Origin: Candidatus Pseudolachnospira avium | GTDB lineage: Bacteria > Bacillota > Clostridia > Lachnospirales > Lachnospiraceae | Length of the DNA stretch: 32,894 nucleotides | NCBI GenBank assembly: GCA_904420025.1 | Contig: CAJFTW010000068.1 | Span: 1-32,894 of the forward strand | Direction of reading: 5' to 3' | Shown here: positions 23,651 to 32,894 of the stretch, piece by piece | How positions within the stretch are numbered: position 1 is the first letter of the stretch | How the letters are laid out: each line of letters opens with the position of its first letter | Position numbers and translations under genes: made by a program | The notes under the pieces: generated by a model | Databases searched by the model: none | The model's input: the letters and a program-made list of their open reading frames with translations, nothing else | Told to the model about the DNA's origin: nothing

Positions 23651-23679
23651 TTGACAAAGAAATACGGTGGTGGTATCTT
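23651..23679 (+). promoter_or_regulatory. Predicted sigma-A promoter of the hrcA-dnaK operon
   Basis: A perfect TTGACA (23651-23656), a 17-nt spacer and TATCTT (23674-23679), with TG at 23671-23672 forming an extended -10. The start is predicted near 23686, 8 nt before the CIRCE element. Confidence 0.7.
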
Positions 23680-23693
23680 ATGTAAGAAAGGTG

Positions 23694-23720
23694 TTAGCAC
23701 TCTAAGCTATTGAGTGCTAA
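23694..23720. promoter_or_regulatory. CIRCE operator (HrcA binding site)
   Basis: TTAGCACTC-N9-GAGTGCTAA, both arms identical to the CIRCE consensus. It lies in the untranslated leader between the promoter and the hrcA start, so HrcA would repress its own operon until heat stress diverts GroEL. Confidence 0.97.
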
Positions 23721-23740
23721 TAACGAAAAGGGGTGAGCAT

Positions 23741-24772
23741 GTGGAACTGGATGAAAGGAAACAGAAAATCCTGAATGCAATCATTCAGAATTACCAGGAG
23801 ACGGGAGAGCCGGTTGGCTCCCGGACTATTTCCAAGTATACAGAACTGCAGCTGTCCCCAGCTACCATCCGGAATGAGATGGCAGATCTGGAGGAGATGG
23901 GGCTGATTGTTCAGCCGCACACATCCGCAGGCCGTGTCCCCACGGACAAGGGGTATCGGCTTTATGTAGATCAGCTGATGCAGGAACAGCAGCTGCCGGC
24001 CGTGCCGGCCAATGACTTCTTGCTGAAGCGAGTGGACCGATTGGAGGAGCTGCTGATGCAGATGGCCAAATTGCTGGCGGCCAATACCAACTACGCTACC
24101 ATGATCACCGGCCCCAGGTACCGGAAAAACAAAGTAAAGTTTATTCAGCTTTCGGCCATGGGCGGCGGCAAACTGCTGGCGGTGATTGTGCTGGAAGGCA
24201 ACCTGGTGAAGAACAACATCCTGCCCATTGGCTTTGACCTGGAGCCAGATGAGGTGCTGAACCTGAACCTCCTTTTAAACAGCAGCCTCAATGGGCTGAC
24301 CATTGAGGAAATTAACCTGGGGGTTATTGCCAAACTGAAGGAGGACGCCGGCAGCCACAGCGAGGTGGTCAGCAAGGTGCTGGATGCGGTGGCGGAGGCC
24401 ATTGGCCGGGAGGAGGAGGTCCCGGTGTACACCAGCGGAGCTCCCAACATCTTCAAGTATCCGGAGCTGACCGGCGGCGATAAGGCCAGTGAGCTGATCA
24501 GCACACTGGAGGAGAAAAAGGGCCTGAGAACCATTATGGCAAGTGGGCCGGAGAACAGTGTTGGCAAGCAGGATATTCAGGTATACATTGGCGATGAAGT
24601 GCCGGTGGAATCCATGAAGGACTGCAGTGTTGTGACCGCAACTTACGAATTGGGCGAGGGCGTTCAGGGAAAAATCGGTATTATTGGACCCAAACGCATG
24701 GATTACCAGAAGGTGGTAGACACCTTGAAGAACACCATGTCCCAATTGGACGATATTTTCAAGAAAGAATAG
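23741..24772 (+). CDS. hrcA: Heat-inducible transcription repressor HrcA
   Basis: HrcA binds CIRCE and represses class I heat-shock genes. The protein is 343 residues, the usual size. The N-terminal winged helix (about 1-70) includes ELDERKQKILNAIIQNYQET and SPATIRNEMADLEEMGLIVQ, followed by PHTSAGRVPTDKGYRLYVD. The C-terminal half holds the dimerisation and inserted domains, ending VVDTLKNTMSQLDDIF. Start GTG 23741 is chosen because AAGGGGTG (23728-23735) lies just before it and homologues begin with MELDERK-like residues; the GTG at 23714 falls inside CIRCE and has no ribosome binding site. The hrcA stop (TAG) is the first part of the AGGAGGG site that serves grpE. Confidence 0.95.
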   Translation: MELDERKQKILNAIIQNYQETGEPVGSRTISKYTELQLSPATIRNEMADLEEMGLIVQPHTSAGRVPTDKGYRLYVDQLMQEQQLPAVPANDFLLKRVDRLEELLMQMAKLLAANTNYATMITGPRYRKNKVKFIQLSAMGGGKLLAVIVLEGNLVKNNILPIGFDLEPDEVLNLNLLLNSSLNGLTIEEINLGVIAKLKEDAGSHSEVVSKVLDAVAEAIGREEEVPVYTSGAPNIFKYPELTGGDKASELISTLEEKKGLRTIMASGPENSVGKQDIQVYIGDEVPVESMKDCSVVTATYELGEGVQGKIGIIGPKRMDYQKVVDTLKNTMSQLDDIFKKE

Positions 24773-24784
24773 GAGGGATTGGTG

Positions 24785-25399
24785 GTGGCTAAGAAAGAAA
24801 AAACCAAACCGGACAGTGCATTAGAAAAGGAAAAAACGGGGACCAAAGAACCTGCGGATACCGCGCAGGCGGAAAAGGGCTCTGGTGAGGAAAAGACAGC
24901 AGAGAATTCACAGGCGGCCGCAAAGGCAGCGGAGGATTCTGAACAGGAGACAACAGAACTGGAAAATGACCTGGAAAAAAAGCTGGCGGAGATTACCGAC
25001 CGGCTCCAGCGGACGATGGCGGAGTTTGACAATTTCCGGAAGCGGACGGAGAAGGAGAAGGCGGCCCGGTATGAGATTGGCGCCCGCAGTGTCATTGAGA
25101 AAATTCTTCCGATCCTGGACAATTTTGAGCGGGGGCTGGGTGGCCTTACAGAGGATCAGAAAAATGCCTTTTCAGAGGGAATGGACAAAGTGTACCGCCA
25201 GCTGGTGACTACGCTGGATGAGATGGATGTAAAACCCATTGAAGCACTGGGCAAGGAGTTCAATCCGGATTTCCACAATGCGGTGATGCATGTGGAGGAC
25301 GATTCAGTGGGGGAGAATATCATTGTGGAGGAGTTCCAGAAAGGGTATACCTATAAAGGCGGCGTGGTGCGCTACAGTATGGTAAAGGTTGCCAACTGA
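24785..25399 (+). CDS. grpE: Nucleotide exchange factor GrpE
   Basis: GrpE releases ADP from DnaK. The 204-residue product has an acidic, Lys/Glu/Ala-rich disordered N-terminus (about 1-60), a long coiled-coil (about 60-110) and the C-terminal beta-wing. Signature stretches are EFDNFRKRTEKEKAARYEIG and ARSVIEKILPILDNFERGL, with the terminal block GKEFNPDFHNAVMHVEDDSV followed by a conserved YKGGVVRYSMVKV ending. Three possible starts (TTG 24779, GTG 24782, GTG 24785) are in tandem; GTG 24785 is preferred because AGGAGGG (24771-24777) then has a 7-nt spacer. The non-ATG start may hold GrpE below DnaK levels. Confidence 0.94.
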   Translation: MAKKEKTKPDSALEKEKTGTKEPADTAQAEKGSGEEKTAENSQAAAKAAEDSEQETTELENDLEKKLAEITDRLQRTMAEFDNFRKRTEKEKAARYEIGARSVIEKILPILDNFERGLGGLTEDQKNAFSEGMDKVYRQLVTTLDEMDVKPIEALGKEFNPDFHNAVMHVEDDSVGENIIVEEFQKGYTYKGGVVRYSMVKVAN

Positions 25400-25473
25400 A
25401 GCCAGCTGCCGGATAACTACAGGACAGCCAGAGGGCGACAGCCCATTGACCATAGAGAAATAGAAAAATTTAG

Positions 25474-27354
<1,881 letters not shown>

Positions 27355-27370
27355 AGGATAGGTAAGAGAG

Positions 27371-27404
27371 GCGGGGGATCCTGCTTGGCAGGATCCCCCG
27401 CTTT
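27371..27404 (+). other. 14-bp perfect hairpin between dnaK and dnaJ (attenuator or processing site)
   Basis: GCGGGGGATCCTGC (27371-27384), TTG loop, GCAGGATCCCCCGC (27388-27401), followed by only TTT. It lies 17 nt after the dnaK stop. The stem is very stable but the T-run is short, so partial termination or 3'-end protection of hrcA-grpE-dnaK mRNA is plausible. Confidence 0.65.
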
Positions 27405-27500
27405 GCGGATAAAATGATACATGCTGTGTACGGGCGGCCATTTTGGTCGCCTATACGGGCGTCTGCCCGGCAGCAGAGTGAGACAGAAAGGGTAAGGACC

Positions 27501-28637
27501 ATGGCGGAGACGAAGAGAGATTATTACGAAGTGCTGGGCGTCAGCCGGGATGCGGACGAGAGCACTTTGAAAAAAGCCTATCGCGCTCTGGCGAAAAAAT
27601 ATCATCCGGATATCAACCCCGGCGACAAAGAGGCGGAAGCCAAATTTAAGGAGGCTTCGGAGGCTTATGCCGTGCTCAGTGATCCGGAAAAACGGCGTCA
27701 GTATGACCAGTTCGGCCATGCGGCGTTTGAAGGCGGCGGCGCCGGAGGAGCCGGAGGCTGGGATTTCTCCGGCGGCGACATGGGCGATATTTTTGGCGAC
27801 ATTTTTGGCGATCTGTTTGGCAGCTTTGGGGGAAGAAGCCGTACACGCCGCGCCAATGCTCCCATGAAGGGGGCGAACCTGCGGACCAGTGTACGTATCA
27901 CCTTTGAGGAAGCGGTTTTCGGAACTGAGAAAGAACTGGAGATGACGCTGAAGGACGAGTGTACCCACTGCCACGGTACCGGGGCTAAAGAGGGCACCAC
28001 CCCCCAGACCTGTCCCAAGTGCAACGGCACCGGCCAGGTGGTGTACACCCAGCAGTCCATGTTCGGTATGGTCCGGAATGTCCAGACCTGCCCGGACTGT
28101 GGCGGCAAGGGGACCATAATCAAGGATAAGTGCCCCCACTGCTACGGCACCGGCTACACCCAGAGCAAAAAGAAGATTCAGGTATCCATTCCGGCAGGCA
28201 TTGATTCCGGTCAGAGTGTACGGATCCGGGGCAAGGGGGAGCCGGGGATCAACGGCGGTGAGCGGGGCGACCTGCTGGTGGAGGTGGTGGTCTCCCAGCA
28301 TCCCATTTTCAAGCGCCAGGATACCAACATTTATTCCACGGTTCCCATCACCTTTGTCCAGGCGGCCCTGGGGGATACCATCCGGATCAAGACCGTGGAC
28401 GGGGATGTGGAGTACCAGGTGAAGCCGGGGACCCAGACAGACACCCGTATCCGCTTAAAGGGGAAGGGCGTGCCCTACCTGCGGAGCCGGAGTATGAGGG
28501 GCGACCACTATGTGACCCTGGTGGTGGAGGTACCGGAGCGGCTCAACGAGGAGCAGAAGGAAGCCCTGCGGGCCTTTGACGACGCCATGAAGGGGAAAAA
28601 GCCCCATGAGAAAAAGAAAAAAGGACTTTTCAAGTGA
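27501..28637 (+). CDS. dnaJ: Chaperone protein DnaJ (Hsp40)
   Basis: DnaJ stimulates DnaK ATP hydrolysis and presents substrates. The 378-residue product has the J-domain (about 5-70, HPD at 35-37), a Gly/Phe-rich region (about 75-115) and four zinc-finger repeats: [24 protein letters not shown] and CPHCYGTG. The C-terminal substrate-binding and dimerisation domains follow, and the protein ends in a Lys-rich tail. ATG 27501 is preferred because GGGTAAGG lies just before it and family members begin near [14 protein letters not shown]; an upstream ATG at 27414 would only add leader sequence. The last codons overlap prmA. Confidence 0.97.
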   Translation: MAETKRDYYEVLGVSRDADESTLKKAYRALAKKYHPDINPGDKEAEAKFKEASEAYAVLSDPEKRRQYDQFGHAAFEGGGAGGAGGWDFSGGDMGDIFGDIFGDLFGSFGGRSRTRRANAPMKGANLRTSVRITFEEAVFGTEKELEMTLKDECTHCHGTGAKEGTTPQTCPKCNGTGQVVYTQQSMFGMVRNVQTCPDCGGKGTIIKDKCPHCYGTGYTQSKKKIQVSIPAGIDSGQSVRIRGKGEPGINGGERGDLLVEVVVSQHPIFKRQDTNIYSTVPITFVQAALGDTIRIKTVDGDVEYQVKPGTQTDTRIRLKGKGVPYLRSRSMRGDHYVTLVVEVPERLNEEQKEALRAFDDAMKGKKPHEKKKKGLFK

Positions 28638-29650
28638 TGAAATGGAAAAAATTCACCATTGAGACCACCACGGCGGCGGTGGATTTTATCAGCCAGGAGC
28701 TTTCCGATCTGGGCATAGAGGGGATTGAGATTGAGGACAATGTCCCCTTAAGCGACAGCGACACCAAGGGCATGTTCATTGACATCCTGCCGGAGCTTCC
28801 GCCGGATGACGGCTCCGCCCGGGTCAGCTTTTACCTGCCCGGGGATCAGGAGACAGCGGACACGGCCTTAAACGGCGGGGATGCCCCCCATGCAGGGTGC
28901 CAGCTGACAGACCATGACCAGGTGCTGGAACAGGTCCGGGCGGCTCTGGAGGAGGTCAAGGGCTTTGTGGACGCCGGCAGCTGCAGGATCCGGGAGGAGG
29001 AAACCCAGGATGCGGACTGGATGAACAACTGGAAGGAGTTCTTCCACCCCTTTACCGTGGGCCGTTTCCTGATCAAGCCCACCTGGGAGGAGATCCCGGC
29101 GGGGGCGGAAGACAAGATCTGTCTGACCATAGACCCGGGGACAGCTTTCGGCACCGGCACCCATGAGACCACCCAGCTGTGCATTTCCCAGCTGGAAAAG
29201 TACCTGCAGGCTGGCCAGCGGGTGCTGGACGTGGGCACCGGCAGCGGCATCCTGGCCATAGCGGCGCTGAAGCTGGGGGCCCGGGAGGCCCTGGGCACCG
29301 AGCTGGACGAGTACGCGGTGGAGGCTGCCCGGGAGAACGGGGAGCAGAATGGCGTTGCGGACCGGTTTTTGGTGGCCACCGGCAACATCCTGGAAGACCC
29401 GGCGGTGCAGGAGCTGGCCGGGGAGGAGTCCTTTGACCTGGCAGTGTCCAACATTCTGGCGCCGGTGATTGTGCTGCTCCAGGGGGAGATCGGCCGCCAT
29501 CTAAAGCCCGGCGGCGTGTGGATCAGCTCCGGCATCATCCAGGAAAAAGAGGAGGAGGTCCGGGAGGGCTTCCGCCGGCATCCGGAGTGGGAGATCCTGG
29601 ATGTGACCCGGCAGGGCGAGTGGGTTTCCTTCACTGCCCGGAAGAAATAG
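28637..29650 (+). CDS. prmA: Ribosomal protein L11 methyltransferase PrmA
   Basis: PrmA trimethylates amino groups of ribosomal protein L11 with S-adenosylmethionine. The product is 337 residues: a substrate-recognition N-terminal domain ([10 protein letters not shown], then DLGIEGIEIED) and a Rossmann methyltransferase domain with DPGTAFGTGTHETTQLC, the SAM-binding VLDVGTGSGILAIAALKLGA and the NILAPVI active-site segment. ATG 28637 overlaps the dnaJ stop by 1 nt (TGATG); the GTG at 28634 would add one Met. Coupling to dnaJ places it in the heat-shock transcript, a common arrangement in Clostridia. Confidence 0.95.
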   Translation: MKWKKFTIETTTAAVDFISQELSDLGIEGIEIEDNVPLSDSDTKGMFIDILPELPPDDGSARVSFYLPGDQETADTALNGGDAPHAGCQLTDHDQVLEQVRAALEEVKGFVDAGSCRIREEETQDADWMNNWKEFFHPFTVGRFLIKPTWEEIPAGAEDKICLTIDPGTAFGTGTHETTQLCISQLEKYLQAGQRVLDVGTGSGILAIAALKLGAREALGTELDEYAVEAARENGEQNGVADRFLVATGNILEDPAVQELAGEESFDLAVSNILAPVIVLLQGEIGRHLKPGGVWISSGIIQEKEEEVREGFRRHPEWEILDVTRQGEWVSFTARKK

Positions 29651-29659
29651 GAAAAGGCA

Positions 29660-29688
29660 TTGTTTTTTTCTATAGAATTTGTTACAAT
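29660..29688 (+). promoter_or_regulatory. Possible extended -10 promoter upstream of rsmE
   Basis: TTGTTT (29660-29665), a 17-nt spacer and TACAAT (29683-29688, five of six), with TG at 29680-29681 for an extended -10. The predicted start near 29695 falls within the hairpin at 29693-29716. Confidence 0.45.
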
Positions 29689-29692
29689 ATCC

Positions 29693-29720
29693 GGCAGGCG
29701 TAAAGGGGCGCCTGCCTTTT
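29693..29720 (+). terminator. Terminator-like hairpin after prmA
   Basis: GGCAGGCG (29693-29700) pairs with CGCCTGCC (29709-29716) across an 8-nt loop, followed by TTTT. It is 42 nt after the prmA stop and probably ends the heat-shock operon, at least in part. A second inverted repeat with GCCGGC arms (29745-29750 and 29762-29767) lies in the same leader. Confidence 0.6.
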
Positions 29721-29800
29721 GTTCCCTGTCCCCTGTTTCCTGGTGCCGGCAGCGCGTAGCAGCCGGCTTTCCCTGTGAGTTTCGTCAGAGAGGAGTAGCC

Positions 29801-30625
29801 ATGTACCACTTTTTTGTGCCGGAAGGGCCTTCCGGAGAGCGGGAGTTTACCATCACCGGGCCGGATGTGAACCATATCCGCAACGTGCTGCGGATGAAGC
29901 CGGGGGAGAAAGTGGTGGTCAGCGATGGACAGGACCGGGATTGGTATTGTATAATAGCAGAGATCACAAAGGACGCGGTGCGGCTGCGGGCTGAGGCGGA
30001 GTCGGAGGCGGCGGAGCTTCCGGCGGAGCTGGTCCTGTACCAGGGTCTTCCCAAAGGGGATAAGATGGAGTGGATCATCCAGAAGGCGGTGGAGCTGGGG
30101 GCCAGCCGGATTGTGCCGGTGGCCATGAAGCGCTCCGTGGTCAAGCTGGATCCCAAGCGGGAGAAGAACAAGCGGGCCCGCTGGCAGGCGGTGAGCGAGA
30201 GCGCTGCCAAGCAGTCCGGCCGGGGACGGATCCCGGAGGTTGCGCCGGTGTCCTCCCTGGCGGAGGCGGCCCAGGAGGCGGGGCAGCTGGACCTGGTGCT
30301 GCTCCCCTATGAGAATGCCCGGGGCATGGAGGCCACCGCGGAGGCGCTGGCAGCGCTGCGGCCGGGTATGCGGATTGGCATTTTTATCGGCCCGGAGGGG
30401 GGCTTTGAGGAGACGGAGGTGGAGGCACTGGCGCAGGCTGGTGCCCGGCCCCTGTCTCTGGGCCGCCGGATCCTCCGGACGGAGACTGCTGGGCTGGCGG
30501 CGCTGACCCTATGCATGACGGCGCTGGAGCTGGCGGCGGAGCGGCAGAAAGCGGAGTCCCAGGAGACCGGGACGGTAGACAGAGAGCAGGAAATCCCCTG
30601 GGAGACCGGGGATGATCAGCAATAG
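29801..30625 (+). CDS. rsmE: 16S rRNA (uracil1498-N3)-methyltransferase RsmE
   Basis: RsmE methylates N3 of U1498 in 16S rRNA with S-adenosylmethionine. The 274-residue product has a PUA-like N-terminal domain (MYHFFVPEG, then NHIRNVLRMKPGEKVVVSDG) and a SPOUT C-terminal domain with the family blocks KGDKMEWIIQKAVELGASRI, SESAAKQSGR, IGIFIGPEGGFEETEVEAL and LGRRILRTETAGLAAL. ATG 29801 is chosen because GAGAGGAG lies just before it and homologues begin here; the frame is open further upstream, through the hairpin, without family sequence. A charged tail of about 35 residues follows the SPOUT domain. The end overlaps the ribosome binding site of the next gene. Confidence 0.94.
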   Translation: MYHFFVPEGPSGEREFTITGPDVNHIRNVLRMKPGEKVVVSDGQDRDWYCIIAEITKDAVRLRAEAESEAAELPAELVLYQGLPKGDKMEWIIQKAVELGASRIVPVAMKRSVVKLDPKREKNKRARWQAVSESAAKQSGRGRIPEVAPVSSLAEAAQEAGQLDLVLLPYENARGMEATAEALAALRPGMRIGIFIGPEGGFEETEVEALAQAGARPLSLGRRILRTETAGLAALTLCMTALELAAERQKAESQETGTVDREQEIPWETGDDQQ

Positions 30626-30635
30626 GAGGGACAGA

Positions 30636-31790
30636 ATGGAGATATATCTGGATAATTCCGCCACCACCCGGACGTTCCCGGCGGTGCGGGAAACCATGGT
30701 GCGGACCATGGCGGAGGACTTTGGGAACCCTTCCTCCCTTCACCGGAAAGGGGTGGAGGCGGAGCGGTATGTCCGCCAGGCCCAGGAGCAGATTGCCCGG
30801 AGCCTGAAGGTGGATCCGAAGGAGATTCTCTTCACCTCCGGCGGCACGGAGTCCAACAACCTGGCCATCCTGGGAACGGCCATGGCGGCCAGCCGGATAG
30901 GCAGACATCTGGTTACCTCTTCCGTGGAGCATCCCTCGGTGTCCGAGGCCATGAAATACCTGGAGGAGCAGGGCTACTCTGTGACCTGGCTGCCGGTGGA
31001 CAGCCAGGGCCGGGTCTCTCCGGAGGCGGTGGAGGCGGCGGTGACGCCGGAGACGATTCTGGTGTCCATTATGGCAGTGAACAATGAGATCGGTACCCGG
31101 GAGCCGGTGGAGGAGATGGGCCCCCGGATCAAGGCCAGGAACCCTCGGTGCCTGTTCCATGTGGACGCGGTGCAGGGCTTTGGCAAATACCGCCTGCGCC
31201 CCAGGGCGGCCAAGATTGACCTGCTCTCGGTGAGCGCCCACAAGATCCACGGCCCCAAGGGCATTGGCTTTCTGTATGTGCGGGACGGCGTGCGGCTGCA
31301 CCCCATCCTGTTCGGCGGCGGCCAGCAGCACGGGCTCCGGTCCGGCACCGAGAACGTGCCGGGCATTGCCGGCCTGGGCGCGGCGGTGGAGGAGATCTAC
31401 CGGGACCATGAGGCGCGGATGGACCGGCTGTACGCCTGCAAGGCGCGGCTGACCCAGGGCCTGCGGAAGCTGCCGGATGTGCAGGTCAACGGGCCGGAGG
31501 GCCGGGAGGGAGCGCCCCATATTGTCAGCGCCAGCTTTGCCGGGGTGCGCAGCGAGGTGCTGCTCCACGCCCTGGAGGAGAAGGGCATCTACGTGTCCGC
31601 CGGCTCCGCCTGCTCCTCCCACCATCCGGGGGTCAGCTCCACCCTGGCGGCCATTGGATTGGACAAGAAGTGGCTGGAGAGTACCCTGCGCTTCAGCATG
31701 AGTATGGATACCACAGAGGAAGAGATTGACACCGTGCTCCAGGCCCTGGAGGGGCTGCTGCCATTCCTGCGCCGCTTTACCCGCCGGTAA
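30636..31790 (+). CDS. nifS: Cysteine desulfurase (NifS/IscS family)
   Basis: A PLP-dependent enzyme that takes sulfur from cysteine as a persulfide, for iron-sulfur clusters and, here, probably for ThiI-dependent tRNA thiolation. The product is 384 residues. Visible are YLDNSATT (4-11), FGNPSSLH (29-36), the PLP-stacking His99 in VEHP, Asp177 and Gln180 in HVDAVQ, the Schiff-base Lys203 in SAHKIHGPKG and the catalytic Cys326 in SAGSACSSHHPG. ATG 30636 follows AGGAGGG (30624-30630), which overlaps the rsmE stop; the ATG at 30612 lies inside rsmE. thiI starts 40 nt downstream, a pairing typical of Firmicutes, where a dedicated desulfurase feeds ThiI. No iscU or nifU is adjacent. Confidence 0.93.
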   Translation: MEIYLDNSATTRTFPAVRETMVRTMAEDFGNPSSLHRKGVEAERYVRQAQEQIARSLKVDPKEILFTSGGTESNNLAILGTAMAASRIGRHLVTSSVEHPSVSEAMKYLEEQGYSVTWLPVDSQGRVSPEAVEAAVTPETILVSIMAVNNEIGTREPVEEMGPRIKARNPRCLFHVDAVQGFGKYRLRPRAAKIDLLSVSAHKIHGPKGIGFLYVRDGVRLHPILFGGGQQHGLRSGTENVPGIAGLGAAVEEIYRDHEARMDRLYACKARLTQGLRKLPDVQVNGPEGREGAPHIVSASFAGVRSEVLLHALEEKGIYVSAGSACSSHHPGVSSTLAAIGLDKKWLESTLRFSMSMDTTEEEIDTVLQALEGLLPFLRRFTRR

Positions 31791-31830
31791 TGAGCACCGG
31801 GCAGCTGGAATCCGGAGAAAGGAAGGAACC

Positions 31831-32894
31831 ATGACGTTTCAGGCTTTTTTGATCAAATACGCAGAGATCGGGATTAAGGGGAAAAACCGGTATATGTTCG
31901 AGGATACCCTGGTCAGCCGCATTGCCCATGCCCTCCGCCCGGTGGAAGGGCAGTTTGAGGTGTACAAGTCCCAGGGGCGGATTTACGTGAAGGCGCTGGG
32001 GGAATACGATTTTGACGAGGCGGTGGAGGCCATGCAGCGGGTGTTCGGCATTGCCGGCATCTGTCCGCTGCTGCAGTTTGAGGACCAGGGCTTTGAGAAC
32101 CTGTGCCGGAGAACCGTGGAATACATGGACGAGACCTATCCGGACAAGCACCTGACCTTTAAGGTTATGGCCCGCCGGGCCAACAAGCGGTATCCGCTGG
32201 ATTCCAACGAGATCAACAGCCGGGTGGGGGAGGCTGTTCTGGAGGCTTTCCCGGAGATGCGGGTGGATGTGCACCATCCGGATGTGTTCCTGAACATTGA
32301 GGTGCGGGAGCAGATCAACGTCTACTCCCAGGTGATCCCCGGCGCCGGTGGCATGCCCCTGGGCACCAACGGCCGGGGCATGCTGCTGCTTTCCGGCGGC
32401 ATAGACAGCCCGGTGGCCGGCTACATGGTGGCCCGCCGGGGCGTGTGGATTGACGCGGTGTATTTCCATGCACCGCCCTACACCAGCGAGCGGGCCAAGC
32501 AGAAGGTGGTGGACCTGGCCCGGATCATCAGCCGTTACACCGGCCCCATCCGCCTGCACGTGGTGAATTTTACGGACCTGCAGCTGCACATTTATGAGAC
32601 CTGCCCCCATGAGGAGCTGACCATCCTCATGCGCCGGTATATGATGCGGATTGCCCAGCACCTGGCGGAGCAGAGCGGCTGCCAGGCCCTGATCACCGGG
32701 GAGAGTATTGGCCAGGTGGCATCCCAGACTATGCAGAGCCTGGCTGCCACCAATGACGTGTGCACCATGCCGGTGTTCCGCCCGCTGATCGCCTTTGACA
32801 AGCAGGAAATTGTGGATGTGGCCAAGAAGATCGGCACATTCGAGACCTCCATCCAACCCTTTGAGGATTGCTGCACCATCTTTGTGGCCAAGCA
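31831..32894 (+). CDS. thiI: tRNA 4-thiouridine synthase ThiI (3' truncated by window)
   Basis: ThiI activates U8 of tRNA with ATP and accepts sulfur to make 4-thiouridine; in some bacteria it also serves thiamine synthesis. At least 354 codons are present before the window ends, so only the last few dozen residues are missing. An N-terminal ferredoxin-like region (LIKYAEIGIKGKNRYMFEDT) and the THUMP domain (about 60-165) precede the PP-loop ATP-binding motif SGGIDSPVAGY (from residue 188). TGESIGQVASQTMQSL is also typical. CxxC-type chemistry in a rhodanese domain is not seen, as in most Firmicute ThiI proteins, though the extreme C-terminus is outside the window. ATG 31831 follows AAAGGAAGGA. 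Confidence 0.94.
   Translation, partial: MTFQAFLIKYAEIGIKGKNRYMFEDTLVSRIAHALRPVEGQFEVYKSQGRIYVKALGEYDFDEAVEAMQRVFGIAGICPLLQFEDQGFENLCRRTVEYMDETYPDKHLTFKVMARRANKRYPLDSNEINSRVGEAVLEAFPEMRVDVHHPDVFLNIEVREQINVYSQVIPGAGGMPLGTNGRGMLLLSGGIDSPVAGYMVARRGVWIDAVYFHAPPYTSERAKQKVVDLARIISRYTGPIRLHVVNFTDLQLHIYETCPHEELTILMRRYMMRIAQHLAEQSGCQALITGESIGQVASQTMQSLAATNDVCTMPVFRPLIAFDKQEIVDVAKKIGTFETSIQPFEDCCTIFVAK

Overview
The window looks like the chromosome of a high-GC member of the Clostridia, most like the Lachnospiraceae and relatives of the gut. Supporting signs are the block hrcA-grpE-dnaK-dnaJ-prmA-rsmE-nifS-thiI under a CIRCE element, strong AGGAGG ribosome binding sites, lipoprotein signal peptides on binding proteins, an NfnAB-type electron-bifurcating transhydrogenase and TRAP/Dpp transport gene sets. 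This placement is inferred from gene content and order; no rRNA is present. No tRNA, CRISPR array, insertion sequence, phage gene or replication origin was seen. Nearly all genes are on the + strand; the one clear exception is a LysR regulator.

Layout. 1-932: 3' part of a serine beta-lactamase-like hydrolase. 1003-6458: a corrinoid operon, with lipoprotein binding protein (BtuF type), permease (BtuC), ATPase with an extra C-terminal domain (BtuD), CbiZ amidohydrolase with a C-terminal extension, and a TIM-barrel protein of the AP-endonuclease-2/xylose-isomerase superfamily that is a good CbiR candidate. Together they would import corrinoids and strip the lower ligand so that the cell can rebuild its preferred cobamide. 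6573-7991: membrane-anchored polysaccharide deacetylase, own promoter and terminator. 8205-10922: a damaged TRAP transporter (dctQ, then a dctM whose 3' end is replaced by the tail of a dctP-like gene after an internal deletion), followed by an AEC-family permease. A bidirectional terminator separates this from the convergent lysR gene (10988-11908, - strand).

11909-19295: lysR faces an operon of a type I 3-dehydroquinate dehydratase homologue, a complete Dpp/Opp-type ABC transporter (B, C, D, F, A) and an amidohydrolase-2-fold protein that has lost most canonical metal ligands. A perfect 16-bp palindrome lies at about -65 from the predicted operon start and touches the predicted -35 box of lysR, the classic LysR arrangement. 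I regard this as the best candidate for an undescribed uptake/processing system, possibly for a hydroaromatic or carboxylated cyclic compound; the substrate is not known.

19548-21784: nfnA-nfnB with a strong promoter flanked by an 11-nt direct repeat. 21977-23595: OGG-type DNA glycosylase and a YlmH-like S4 RNA-binding protein. 23651-29650: heat-shock operon hrcA-grpE-dnaK-dnaJ plus prmA. 29801-end: rsmE, a NifS/IscS cysteine desulfurase and thiI, which runs off the window. No gap between genes exceeds 300 bases. The largest ones (7992-8204, 11909-12118, 19296-19538) hold the terminators, promoters and operator listed below.
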